A stretch of DNA of 64,000 bases from Saccharopolyspora erythraea NRRL 2338 (GTDB taxonomy: Bacteria; Actinomycetota; Actinomycetes; Mycobacteriales; Pseudonocardiaceae). Numbering within the stretch: the stretch's first letter is position 1; every line of letters starts with the position of its first letter. This document shows, one piece after another, positions 39,405-46,995 of the stretch. Location of the stretch: contig NC_009142.1 of NCBI RefSeq assembly GCF_000062885.1, positions 434,001 to 498,000 on the forward strand, written 5' to 3'. The notes beneath the pieces were generated by a model. That model saw only the letters and a list, made by a program, of their open reading frames with translations, did not search any database and had not been told where the DNA came from. The position numbers and the translations under genes are program-made.

Positions 39405-42400
39405 GTGCGAGTGGCGGTGCTGGGTCCGTTCCGGCTGTGCGCGGCCGACGGTCACCCGATCGACGTCGGCGGCGCACGGGTACGCATGCTGCTCGCTCGG
39501 CTGGCTCTGGACGCCGGCCGCACGGTGGCGACCGAGACCCTCATCGACGACCTGTGGGGCGCCAACCAGCCGTCGGGCGCGCTCAACGCGCTCCAGTCGC
39601 TGGTCTCCCGCGCGCGCCGCGCGCTCCCCGACGACCTCGTGCTCCAGTCGGCCGCCACGGGCTACGCCCTCAAGGCCGACGCCGCCGACGTCGACGCGCA
39701 CCGCTTCGCGCGCCTGGCGGCCGACGGCCGCGGCCTGCTCCGCGACGGCCGCTTCGCCGCCGCCGCGCGCACGCTGCGCGAGGCGCTGCGCCTGTGGCGC
39801 GGCGGGGCGCTCGTCGACTTCGTCGACGCGCCCTTCGCCGCGGCCCAGGCGGCCAGGCTGGAGGAGTTGCGCCTGGGCGCCCTGGAGGACCGCATCGATG
39901 CCGACCTGCGCGCCGGGCGCGACGGAGAGCCCGTCGAACTGGTCGAGCTCGTCGCCGAGCTGGACGGGCTCTGCGCCCGCCACCCGCTGCGGGAGCGGTT
40001 CACCGGGTTGCGCATGCGGGCGCTGTACTCGGCCGGACGGCAGGCCGACGCGCTCGGGGCGTACGAGGCGTTGCGCCGCAGGCTCGCCGACGAGCTGGGC
40101 GTCGACCCGTCGCAGGAGCTGCGCGACCTGCACGGCGCCGTGCTGCGCGGCGAGCCGCGCGAGCACCGCGACCGGCCGCCGGTGCTGCCGAGCAGGCTGA
40201 GCAGCTTCGTCGGCCGGGAGGCCGAGATCGAGCAGGTCCGGACCGCGATGGCCCGCTCGAAGCTGGTCACGCTGTTCGGGCCCGGCGGGGCGGGCAAGAC
40301 CAGGCTGGCGACCGAGACCGCGGCCGGGGTCGACGACCGGCGGGTGTGGTTCGTCGAGCTGGCCTCGGTGCGCCAGGGCGAGGACCTGCCCTCGGCGGTG
40401 CTGGCCTCGGTCGGGGTGCGCGAGACCCGGCTGCTCGACACGGCGCCCGCGGATGCGATGACCAGGCTCGTCGACGGCCTCTCGGGTGCTCCCGCGCTGC
40501 TGGTGCTGGACAACTGCGAGCACGTGATCGGCGCCGCCGCGCAGTTCGTCCAGGACCTGCTGACCTGGTGCCCGCAGCTGGGGGTGCTGGCCACCAGCCG
40601 CGAGCCGCTGGCGCTGACCGGGGAGGAGCTGCTGCCCGTCGGCCCGTTGGGTCTGCCCGACGGCGAGGCGCCGCTGGAGGCCGACGCCGTCCGGCTGTTC
40701 GCCGACCGGGCGCGGTCGGCGCGGCCCGGCTTCGTGCTCGACGACGCCACGATCGGCGACGTGGTCGAGGTCTGCCGGCGGCTCGACGGCATGCCGCTGG
40801 CCATCGAGCTGGCCGCCGCTCGGCTGCGGGCGATGAGCGTGCGGCAGGTCGCCGCCAGGCTCGACGACCGGTTCCGGCTGCTGACCAGCGGGAACCGCGC
40901 CTCGCTCGCGCGGCACCGGACGTTGCGCGCGGTCGTGGAGTGGAGCTGGGACCTTCTCGGCGAACCGGAGCGCCTGCTGGCCAGGCGGTTGTCGGTCTTC
41001 GCGGGACCGGCGCGGGCGGAGTCGGCGGCGGCGGTGTGCTCGGACGCGCGGCTGCCCGCCGAGGACGTCTTCTACGTGCTGTCCTCGCTGGTGGAGAAGT
41101 CGTTCGTGGAGGCCGTCGACGGTGACCGCTACCGGATGCTGGAGACGGTGCGCGCCTACTGCGACGACCGGCTCGCGGAGTCCGGCGAGCGCGACCGGGT
41201 GCGCACCGCGCACGCGGAGCACTTCGTCGAGCTGGCCGAAACCGCTTCGCCGCGGCTGCACCGGGTCGAGCAGGTGGAGTGGCTGGAGCGGCTCGACGCC
41301 GACCACGACAACCTGATGACCGCGCTGCGGTGGGCGATCAGCAGCCAGAACGCCGACCTCGGCGTCCGGATGGGCGCGGCGCTGGCGTGGTACTGGTCGA
41401 TGTCGGCGCACGGCGAGCTGGCCTCCCGGCTGGAGGCGCTGACCCCGATTCCGGGCGACGCGCCGTCCGAGGGCAGGGCGGTGCTGGAGTTCATCCAGGC
41501 GATGCTGTGCCAGACCACGTCGTGGACCGAACGGATCGGGGCGGCCGCCGCCCGGCTGCGCGACACCGGAGCGGGCCGCCGCTACCTGTACGTGACGATC
41601 ATGGAGCCGATGGCGTGGATGTTCGTCGGGGACCGGGCCGAGATGGACGCCGCGGTCCGGCGCAACCTCGAGCATCCCGACCCGTGGGGGCGGGCGGCGG
41701 CGTTGTTCTCCCGCGCTTTCGGCGCCGAGCACGGTGGTGACGCGGCAGGCGGCGAGGAGCACATGCGAGCGGCGGCCCGGGCGTTCCGCGAGCAGGGCGA
41801 CCGCTGGGGCATCGCCCAGTCGATGGGCAGCCTGGCCGGGTTCCGGTCGTTGCGCGGTGACCACGCGGGGGCCATCGAGGCCCTGGAGGAGTCCGCCGAG
41901 ACCCTGCGGGAGCTGCGCTCCGACGAGGAGGTCGCGCCGACCATGGTGCGCATCGGCATGGAGCACGTGCGGGCGGGCGACATCGCCGAGGGCCGCCGCT
42001 GCCTGGAACAGGCCGACGAGCTGGCCGCGGCGTCCTTCGCCGAGTTCGCGCGGCTCGGGTCGCTGACCGCGCTGGGCGAGGCCGCCCGCCGCGCGGGGGA
42101 TGTGGAGCGGGCACGCGCCTACTTCGCGCAGGCCAGGGAGTTGCTGGCAGGCACGCCGATGGCCCCGCCGCCCCTGCACCAGGTGGCGCTCGCGACCGAG
42201 GCGCGGGTCGACATCGACGAACTCCGCCTCGACGACGCTCGCGCCCGGCTGCGCGAGTCGCTGGACAGCAGCGGCGAGATCCCGATGATGCCGACGATCG
42301 CGATGATCGCGGAGCAGACGGCCCTGCTGCGCTTCGCCGCCGGAGATCACCGCCAGGCGTCCTACCTGCTCGGGGTCGCCGTCGCGCTGCGCGGCATGCT

Positions 42401-42542
42401 CGACGAGGGCGACCCGGACATCCGGGCGGTGCTGCCCGCCCTGGACGCGCCGGACCTGCGGTCCGAACGCGACCGCGGTGCCGCGCTCACCCACGAGGCC
42501 GCACTCGCCGTGCTCCGCGAAGTCCTCGGCCCGCGCGGTTAG
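39405..42542 (+). CDS. AfsR/SARP-type regulator with BTAD, NB-ARC ATPase and TPR-like domains
   Basis: A 1045-residue multidomain activator. An OmpR-type winged helix (about 1-95; LLARLALDAGRTVATETLIDDLWG) is followed by a bacterial transcriptional activation domain (about 100-245; LREALRLWRG, YEALRRRLADELGVDPSQELR). The STAND ATPase has Walker A GPGGAGKT at 292-299, Walker B LLVLDNCEHV and GMPLAIELAAARLR. A C-terminal helical repeat region closes the protein. SARP/AfsR-like proteins switch on secondary metabolite genes or phosphate-linked regulons by binding direct repeats. No biosynthetic cluster is visible next to it. GTG start at 39405 with the conserved VAVLGPFR at the N-terminus. Confidence 0.9.
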   Translation: MRVAVLGPFRLCAADGHPIDVGGARVRMLLARLALDAGRTVATETLIDDLWGANQPSGALNALQSLVSRARRALPDDLVLQSAATGYALKADAADVDAHRFARLAADGRGLLRDGRFAAAARTLREALRLWRGGALVDFVDAPFAAAQAARLEELRLGALEDRIDADLRAGRDGEPVELVELVAELDGLCARHPLRERFTGLRMRALYSAGRQADALGAYEALRRRLADELGVDPSQELRDLHGAVLRGEPREHRDRPPVLPSRLSSFVGREAEIEQVRTAMARSKLVTLFGPGGAGKTRLATETAAGVDDRRVWFVELASVRQGEDLPSAVLASVGVRETRLLDTAPADAMTRLVDGLSGAPALLVLDNCEHVIGAAAQFVQDLLTWCPQLGVLATSREPLALTGEELLPVGPLGLPDGEAPLEADAVRLFADRARSARPGFVLDDATIGDVVEVCRRLDGMPLAIELAAARLRAMSVRQVAARLDDRFRLLTSGNRASLARHRTLRAVVEWSWDLLGEPERLLARRLSVFAGPARAESAAAVCSDARLPAEDVFYVLSSLVEKSFVEAVDGDRYRMLETVRAYCDDRLAESGERDRVRTAHAEHFVELAETASPRLHRVEQVEWLERLDADHDNLMTALRWAISSQNADLGVRMGAALAWYWSMSAHGELASRLEALTPIPGDAPSEGRAVLEFIQAMLCQTTSWTERIGAAAARLRDTGAGRRYLYVTIMEPMAWMFVGDRAEMDAAVRRNLEHPDPWGRAAALFSRAFGAEHGGDAAGGEEHMRAAARAFREQGDRWGIAQSMGSLAGFRSLRGDHAGAIEALEESAETLRELRSDEEVAPTMVRIGMEHVRAGDIAEGRRCLEQADELAAASFAEFARLGSLTALGEAARRAGDVERARAYFAQARELLAGTPMAPPPLHQVALATEARVDIDELRLDDARARLRESLDSSGEIPMMPTIAMIAEQTALLRFAAGDHRQASYLLGVAVALRGMLDEGDPDIRAVLPALDAPDLRSERDRGAALTHEAALAVLREVLGPRG

Positions 42543-42862
42543 CAGGCCCGGGGACGGGCGCCGACTGCTCGTGCGGCGTGATCGTCGAGCGACACCCGGA
42601 AGGGGGCCGCGGTCAGTCGAAGGCGATGCCCTGTACGGCTGACGTCGCCGACTCGATTTCCGGTTCGAAGATCAGCAGTGCGTGATCACGAGTCCGATAA
42701 GGGTGTTTTTGAAATTCGATGGCGTTACGTGGTTTGCCGAGTGGGCCGGTGATCCCTAGCGTTGTGCGAAGTCGATCAAGGCGGGCGCCCGGAATTCGAG
42801 GTGCCCGGGTGCGCGGTCGGCAGGCGTGGAATACGAATCTCATATCTACGGATGGGACACGA
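42543..42862 (+). promoter_or_regulatory. 320-bp gap with a possible sigma-70-type promoter for the small secreted protein
   Basis: No gene is supported here. TTTGCC (42733-42738) and TAGCGT (42757-42762) are separated by 18 bp and would give a leader of about 95 nt. A short AT-richer segment at 42690-42730 lies just before it. GGGACACGA lies directly before the ATG at 42863. Confidence 0.4.
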
Positions 42863-43138
42863 ATGCGCAAGTACGCTCGAATCCTGGGAGTGGCTGCCGC
42901 CGTGGCTGCCGCTGTGGTGGCGGGGGCCCCGGCCTTCGCCGCCGACGCCGGTGCCGCCGCGGCCGCCGCGGCCCAGAACGGCAACGGCGGTGACGGTGGC
43001 AACGCGGGCAACTCCACGAACGCGCTGAGCTGCCTGGTCGAGGTCGGCGTCGCGAACCCGAACAGCCCGGGTGGCTGCAACCCGAACTCCAACGGTGGTG
43101 CGGGCGGCGCGGCGACCGCTGCCCAGCAGGAGGACTGA
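42863..43138 (+). CDS. Small secreted Gly/Asn/Ala-rich protein with two cysteines
   Basis: A 91-residue protein of unknown function. The signal peptide (about 1-26) has MRKYAR, a hydrophobic Ala/Val core and APAFA as the cleavage site. The mature ~65 residues are Ala- and Gly/Asn-rich (QNGNGGDGGNAGN) with one disulfide candidate, Cys57-Cys72, enclosing LVEVGVANPNSPGG. It resembles chaplin-like or small surface proteins in size and composition but lacks a recognisable chaplin repeat. It has its own promoter region and a strong terminator, so it is monocistronic. The upstream gene is the AfsR-like regulator. Confidence 0.7.
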   Translation: MRKYARILGVAAAVAAAVVAGAPAFAADAGAAAAAAAQNGNGGDGGNAGNSTNALSCLVEVGVANPNSPGGCNPNSNGGAGGAATAAQQED

Positions 43139-43174
43139 GCCGCTCTCCCGGCGTTGCCGGGGCCCTCTCGTGCG

Positions 43175-43207
43175 AATGTGCCGGCCCCTCCGCGGGGTTG
43201 GCACATT
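43175..43207 (+). terminator. Intrinsic terminator after the small secreted protein gene
   Basis: AATGTGCC (43175-43182) pairs with GGCACATT (43200-43207), with an inner CCCC/GGGG pairing and a small loop. It lies 36 bp after the stop codon and is followed by TCGTGTT. Confidence 0.75.
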
Positions 43208-43348
43208 TCGTGTTCCGGGCGCCGCTCATTGCATCGAACACGGAGTCGGTTCGCGAACCGGATTCCCAATTCGGGGAAATTCTCCTGAGCGGTCTCGTTC
43301 ATTTGCGGGAATTCACCGAAAGCCGCCGCGAAAGCCGCCGAAAAACGA

Positions 43349-43387
43349 CTCGTCCCCTCCCGCGTCCAGATCGCGGAAGGGGACGAG
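43349..43387 (-). terminator. Intrinsic terminator of the DrrAB-type operon
   Basis: A 16-bp stem with one mismatch (43349-43364 with 43372-43387; outer CTCGTCCCCT) and a 7-base loop. On the minus strand it is followed by AGTCGTTTTTCGG, a clear U-tract. It lies 50 bp after the permease stop. Confidence 0.85.
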
Positions 43388-43437
43388 CGCGCTCGAGTCC
43401 GGGAAGTTCCCCGAAACCCCCGGGCGAGCGGGCCGGG

Positions 43438-44268
43438 TCAGACCCGGCGGCGGTAGGCCCACATTGCCAGTGGGAAGAACACGGCCACCAGCACGACCAT
43501 CCAGATCAGCGTCGCGGTCAGCGGTCCGGCCACCGGCCCGCCGATCATCAGCCCCCGCGCGGTGTCGGCGAGCTTGGTCACGGGGTTGATCCCGTTCCAC
43601 GCCTGCAACCAGCCCGGCATCGTCTCCAGCGGCACGAACACGTTGCTGCCCATCGTCAGCGGGAACATGAACGACATCGCCACGCCCGGCAGCGCCTGCT
43701 GGCTGCGGATCAGCATCCCGAGGAACACCGAGATCCAGCACATCGCCAGCGAGAAGGCGATCACCACCACGACCGCCAGCAGCGCCGACACCGCGTCGGT
43801 TTGGATGCGGAAGCCCATGATCGTGCCGAACACCAGCAGCACCGCGATCGACACCACGTAGCGGACGATGTCGCCCAGCACCGCGCCGATCAGCGGCGCC
43901 GACCGCGCGACCGGCAGGCTGCGGAACCGGTCGAACACGCCCTTGGTGATGTCGGTGTTGAGCTGCATGCCGGTGCCGAGGCTGGCGAAGACCATGTTCA
44001 TCGCCAGCACCCCGGGCAGCGTGATCTGCAGGTAGGTGCCGGTGTCACCGGAGATCGCGCCACCGAAGAGGTAGACGAACATGACCAGGAACAGGATCGG
44101 CTGCAGGGTCACGTCGAGCAGGCCCGCGGGCGACTTGCGGATCTTGAGGATGCTCCGCCCGGCCAGCGTCAGGCCGTGCCGGACCGCCCGCAGCGGCCCG
44201 ACCCGCTCGGCGGCGGGCGCGGGCGCCGCGCTGGTCGCGCCCGGGGTGGGTTCCAGGGTCGTCGTCAT
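43438..44268 (-). CDS. ABC-2 type exporter permease (DrrB family)
   Basis: A 276-residue membrane protein with six predicted helices and the ABC2 signature region (LPGVLAMNMVFASLGTG, GVFDRFRSLPVARSAPLIGAVLGDIVRY). DrrB-type permeases export hydrophobic antibiotics or lipids, pairing with DrrA. The ATG overlaps the end of the ATPase gene by 4 bases (ATGA), so the two form a coupled operon. The substrate is unknown. It may be self-resistance or multidrug export. Confidence 0.93.
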   Translation of the reverse strand: MTTTLEPTPGATSAAPAPAAERVGPLRAVRHGLTLAGRSILKIRKSPAGLLDVTLQPILFLVMFVYLFGGAISGDTGTYLQITLPGVLAMNMVFASLGTGMQLNTDITKGVFDRFRSLPVARSAPLIGAVLGDIVRYVVSIAVLLVFGTIMGFRIQTDAVSALLAVVVVIAFSLAMCWISVFLGMLIRSQQALPGVAMSFMFPLTMGSNVFVPLETMPGWLQAWNGINPVTKLADTARGLMIGGPVAGPLTATLIWMVVLVAVFFPLAMWAYRRRV

Positions 44269-45233
44269 GCCGCCGTGCCCTCCTCCTCGTCGTCGCGGTC
44301 GGACGACTCGCCGGTGATGGCCAGGAAAACCTCGTCCAGGCTCGGCAGCCGCAGCGCGAGCTCGTCGGCGGTGATGCCCGCGTCGTCGAGCCTGCGCACC
44401 AGCGTCGACAGCAGCACCGGGTCGTCGACCGGCGCGGTCAGCAGCCCGCTGTCGTCGTCGACCTTGGGCTGCGCGCCGGTCAGCTCGGCGAGGATCGTGC
44501 GGACCGTCGCCAGGTCGGCGAGCGCGCTCGGCCGGACCTGCAACGTCTGCCCGCCGGTGCGGCGCTTGAGCTCGTCGGCGCGCCCGTCGGCGACCACGCG
44601 GCCCCGGTCGATCACGCTGATGCGGTCGGCGAGCTGGTCGGCCTCCTCCAGGTACTGGGTGGTCAGCAGGACCGTCACGCCCTCGCCGGAGAGGGCGCGG
44701 ACCATGTCCCAGACCTGGTTGCGGCTGCGCGGGTCCAGCCCGGTGGTCGGCTCGTCGAGGTAGAGCACCTCCGGGCGGCCGACGAGGCTCGCGGCCAGGT
44801 CGAGCCGCCGCCGCATGCCGCCGGAGTAGGTCTTGATGGCCCTGCCGCCCGCGTCGGTGAGGCCGAAGCGGTCGAGCAGCTCGGCCGCGCGCGCCCGCGC
44901 GTCCCGGCGCGTCATCTCCAGCAGGCGGCCGATCAGGACGAGGTTCTCGGTACCGGTCAGCTCCTCGTCGACCGACGCGTACTGCCCGGCGAGGCCGATG
45001 CGGTTGCGCACCGCCACCGGGTGGCGCAGCACGTCGTGGCCCGCGACGACCGCGCGCCCGGCGTCGGGGCGCAGCAGGGTCGCCAGGATGCGGACCGCGG
45101 TCGTCTTGCCCGCGCCGTTGGGGCCGAGCACCCCGCGGATCGAACCGGCGGGCACCTCCAGGTCGACGCCTGCCAGCGCCGTGGTGGAACCGAAGCGTTT
45201 GACCAGACCCTCGGCCTGGATCGCGAATGACAT
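44265..45233 (-). CDS. ABC transporter ATP-binding protein (DrrA family)
   Basis: A 322-residue ATPase with Walker A GPNGAGKT (37-44), Q-loop GLAGQYASVDEELTG, signature YSGGMRRRLDLA, Walker B EVLYLDEPTTGLD and H-loop LLTTQYLEEAD. The C-terminal extension (~100 residues, LPSLDEVFLAITG) is typical of daunorubicin-resistance DrrA and related exporters. GGGAGGTTGC precedes the ATG. It is first in the operon, diverging from the EEP gene. Confidence 0.95.
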   Translation of the reverse strand: MSFAIQAEGLVKRFGSTTALAGVDLEVPAGSIRGVLGPNGAGKTTAVRILATLLRPDAGRAVVAGHDVLRHPVAVRNRIGLAGQYASVDEELTGTENLVLIGRLLEMTRRDARARAAELLDRFGLTDAGGRAIKTYSGGMRRRLDLAASLVGRPEVLYLDEPTTGLDPRSRNQVWDMVRALSGEGVTVLLTTQYLEEADQLADRISVIDRGRVVADGRADELKRRTGGQTLQVRPSALADLATVRTILAELTGAQPKVDDDSGLLTAPVDDPVLLSTLVRRLDDAGITADELALRLPSLDEVFLAITGESSDRDDEEEGTAA

Positions 45234-45275
45234 GCAACCTCCCTCTGGGGCTCCGCGTCCCACTTTCGGCGCACC

Positions 45276-45306
45276 CGCTGACAGACTTCGCACATCGCGC
45301 TGACAG
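45276..45306. promoter_or_regulatory. Direct repeat CGCTGACAG, 22-bp spacing, in a divergent promoter region
   Basis: CGCTGACAG occurs at 45276-45284 and 45298-45306, so both copies lie on the same DNA face. A third copy, sharing 12 bases (TCGCGCTGACAG) with the second, is at 46407-46418, just after the EEP gene. The first two lie between the DrrAB operon and the EEP gene. Direct repeats at multiples of 11 bp are the pattern SARP-type activators use, but the link is speculative. Confidence 0.45.
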
Positions 45307-45362
45307 GCTGGGTGAGCTGGGGAACAGGCCGTGCAGGCCCTGGACCGAGGCGGGGGTGGCAG

Positions 45363-46370
45363 GTGGAGCGGACGCTCGACGACGTCGAAGCCGACGAGGA
45401 CCGCGAGCCCGGGCGGCGCAAGTCGCCGGCGGTGACGGCGTTGCTCGTGCTGGCGGCGCTTGGATTCCTCGGCTGGGCCGCGCTGCCGCTCACCGGCTAC
45501 GACTCGAACCGCTACGCGGCTGCCCTGGTGGCGCTGACGCAGTACGCGGTGCCGGTCGGCCTGTTGCTGGTGGTCCTGGCGCTGGTGCTGCGCCGGTGGC
45601 TGACCACCCTGGTCGTCGGCCTGGTGACCGCGGCGCTGGTGGCGTCGGTCGCGCCGCGCGCGATCCCGGACCCGCCGACCCCCGTGCAGGGCACCCCGCT
45701 GAATGTGATGTCGGCGAACCTCTACTTCGGCGAGGCCGACGCCGCGCGGATCGTCGAGCTGGTGCGGAGCAACGACGTCGACGTCCTGAGCCTCCAGGAG
45801 CTCACCCCCGCGCTGGCGGCGGCGCTGGACCGGGCCGGCCTGGCCCAGGTGTTGCCGCACCGGGTGTTCGAGGCGCACCCGGGGGCGGAGGGCACCGGCA
45901 TCGCCTCGCGCTACCCGTTGCGGAGCCTGGCCCTGGTGCCGCCGACGACGATGCGCCAGCCGTCCGCGCTGGTGGACCTGCCCGGCAGCCGGGACGTGGA
46001 GTTCGTCGCGGTGCACCCGGTCATCCCGGTGGGGAGCGACACGGTGGGGGACTGGCGGCGCGAGATCACCGTACTGCCGCACACGCCCGCCGAGGGACGG
46101 CCGCCGAGGGTGCTGGCGGGGGACTTCAACGCCACGCTCGACCACAGCCCGCTGCGCGGTCTGCTCGGCCGCGGCTACGCCGACGCAGCCGAGGTCGCGG
46201 GCGCCGGCCTGGCGCCCACCTGGCCGCGCGCCGGCGCCTGGCTACCGCCTCCGGTGACGATCGACCACGTGCTGGTCAGCGAGGGTGTCGTGGTGCAGGA
46301 CTACCGCACGTTCGAGGTCGCGGGCGCCGACCACCGCGCTGTCGTCGCGCACCTCGTCGTCGCGGGCTGA
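45363..46370 (+). CDS. Membrane-anchored endonuclease/exonuclease/phosphatase (EEP) family protein
   Basis: A 335-residue protein. Three N-terminal helices (about 21-41, 57-75, 79-96) are followed by an extracytoplasmic EEP domain. It shows MSANLYFGEAD (N), DVLSLQELTP (E, metal), VHPVIP (H), LAGDFNATLDHSPLR (D..N), TIDHVLVSEGV (D) and ADHRAVVAHL (DH), the full set of catalytic positions. The family cleaves phosphodiesters of nucleic acids, lipids or inositol phosphates; the substrate here is unknown. GTG 45363 is the assumed start. The GTG at 45312 is also in frame. Confidence 0.85.
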   Translation: MERTLDDVEADEDREPGRRKSPAVTALLVLAALGFLGWAALPLTGYDSNRYAAALVALTQYAVPVGLLLVVLALVLRRWLTTLVVGLVTAALVASVAPRAIPDPPTPVQGTPLNVMSANLYFGEADAARIVELVRSNDVDVLSLQELTPALAAALDRAGLAQVLPHRVFEAHPGAEGTGIASRYPLRSLALVPPTTMRQPSALVDLPGSRDVEFVAVHPVIPVGSDTVGDWRREITVLPHTPAEGRPPRVLAGDFNATLDHSPLRGLLGRGYADAAEVAGAGLAPTWPRAGAWLPPPVTIDHVLVSEGVVVQDYRTFEVAGADHRAVVAHLVVAG

Positions 46371-46441
46371 CGGACCGCCGCCCGGCTGCTCGCTGAGGGC
46401 GGCTGTTCGCGCTGACAGTGGTGCCGGGTGTCCTGGCGGCG

Positions 46442-46948
46442 TCAGCCCAGCGGCCCCGGGCCTTCCAGCGCGCCCAGCAAGTCGGCCAGTCCGGTGACCA
46501 GCTCCTGGCGGCGACCGGGGTCCAAGCCCGAAAGCAGATGCCGCTCGGCCTCCAGGTTCCGGCGGAACGCGCGGTCGATCACCTCGCGTCCCTGCTCGGT
46601 CAGGGCGATGCGGGCGCTGCGCCGGTCGCGCGCGTCGACGGCGCGCTCCAGCAGGCCGCGCTCGGCGAGCTGCTGGATCCGCTTCGTGGTGGCCGCACCG
46701 GAGGACACCGTCAGGCTGTTGAGGCGTCCCGGGGTCACCGGGGCATCGGACCGCCGCAGGGCGCAAAGCAGGTCGAACTCCGCCCGGTTGAGCCCCTCCT
46801 CGGCGAAGGCGGCGTCGAGGCGCTGGCGCAGGACGGCGGAGGCCCGCAACACGCGTCCCACCACGTCGATGCTGGTGGTGTCGAGGTCGGGGTGGACCTC
46901 CCGCCACTGCGACCGGGCGGTGTCGATCAGATCGGGTGTACGTTCCAT
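46442..46948 (-). CDS. MarR-family transcriptional regulator
   Basis: A 168-residue winged-helix protein: APVTPGRLNSLTVSSGAATTKRIQQLAERGLLERA, wing DARDRRSARIALTEQG. It diverges from the FUSC gene with a 47-bp gap containing two overlapping palindromes, so it probably controls FUSC and itself. The N-terminal ~30 residues (DLIDTARSQWREVHPDLDTT) resemble the SlyA/MarR group with a long first helix that senses salicylate-like ligands, by general resemblance only. Confidence 0.9.
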   Translation of the reverse strand: MERTPDLIDTARSQWREVHPDLDTTSIDVVGRVLRASAVLRQRLDAAFAEEGLNRAEFDLLCALRRSDAPVTPGRLNSLTVSSGAATTKRIQQLAERGLLERAVDARDRRSARIALTEQGREVIDRAFRRNLEAERHLLSGLDPGRRQELVTGLADLLGALEGPGPLG

Positions 46949-46959
46949 CTCACTGTTGC

Positions 46960-46978
46960 TTCACTCGTGAAATATTTC
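46960..46978. promoter_or_regulatory. Overlapping palindromes TTCACTCGTGAA and GAAATATTTC
   Basis: TTCAC-TC-GTGAA (46960-46971) and the perfect 10-bp GAAATATTTC (46969-46978) overlap in the 47-bp divergent gap between the MarR and FUSC genes. The second ends 3 bp before the TAGCGT box (46982-46987) of the FUSC gene, so a bound repressor would block that promoter. Confidence 0.65.
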
Positions 46979-46995
46979 GGCTAGCGTAGCAGCAC

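Noticed and set aside
42613-42730. Minus-strand segment ending in ...EFQKHPYRTRDHALLIFEPEIES..., with unusually AT-rich codons
   Set aside because: Looked like a possible small peptide, but no start codon or ribosome-binding site is in place and the upstream part is low-complexity shadow of the secreted-protein gene.
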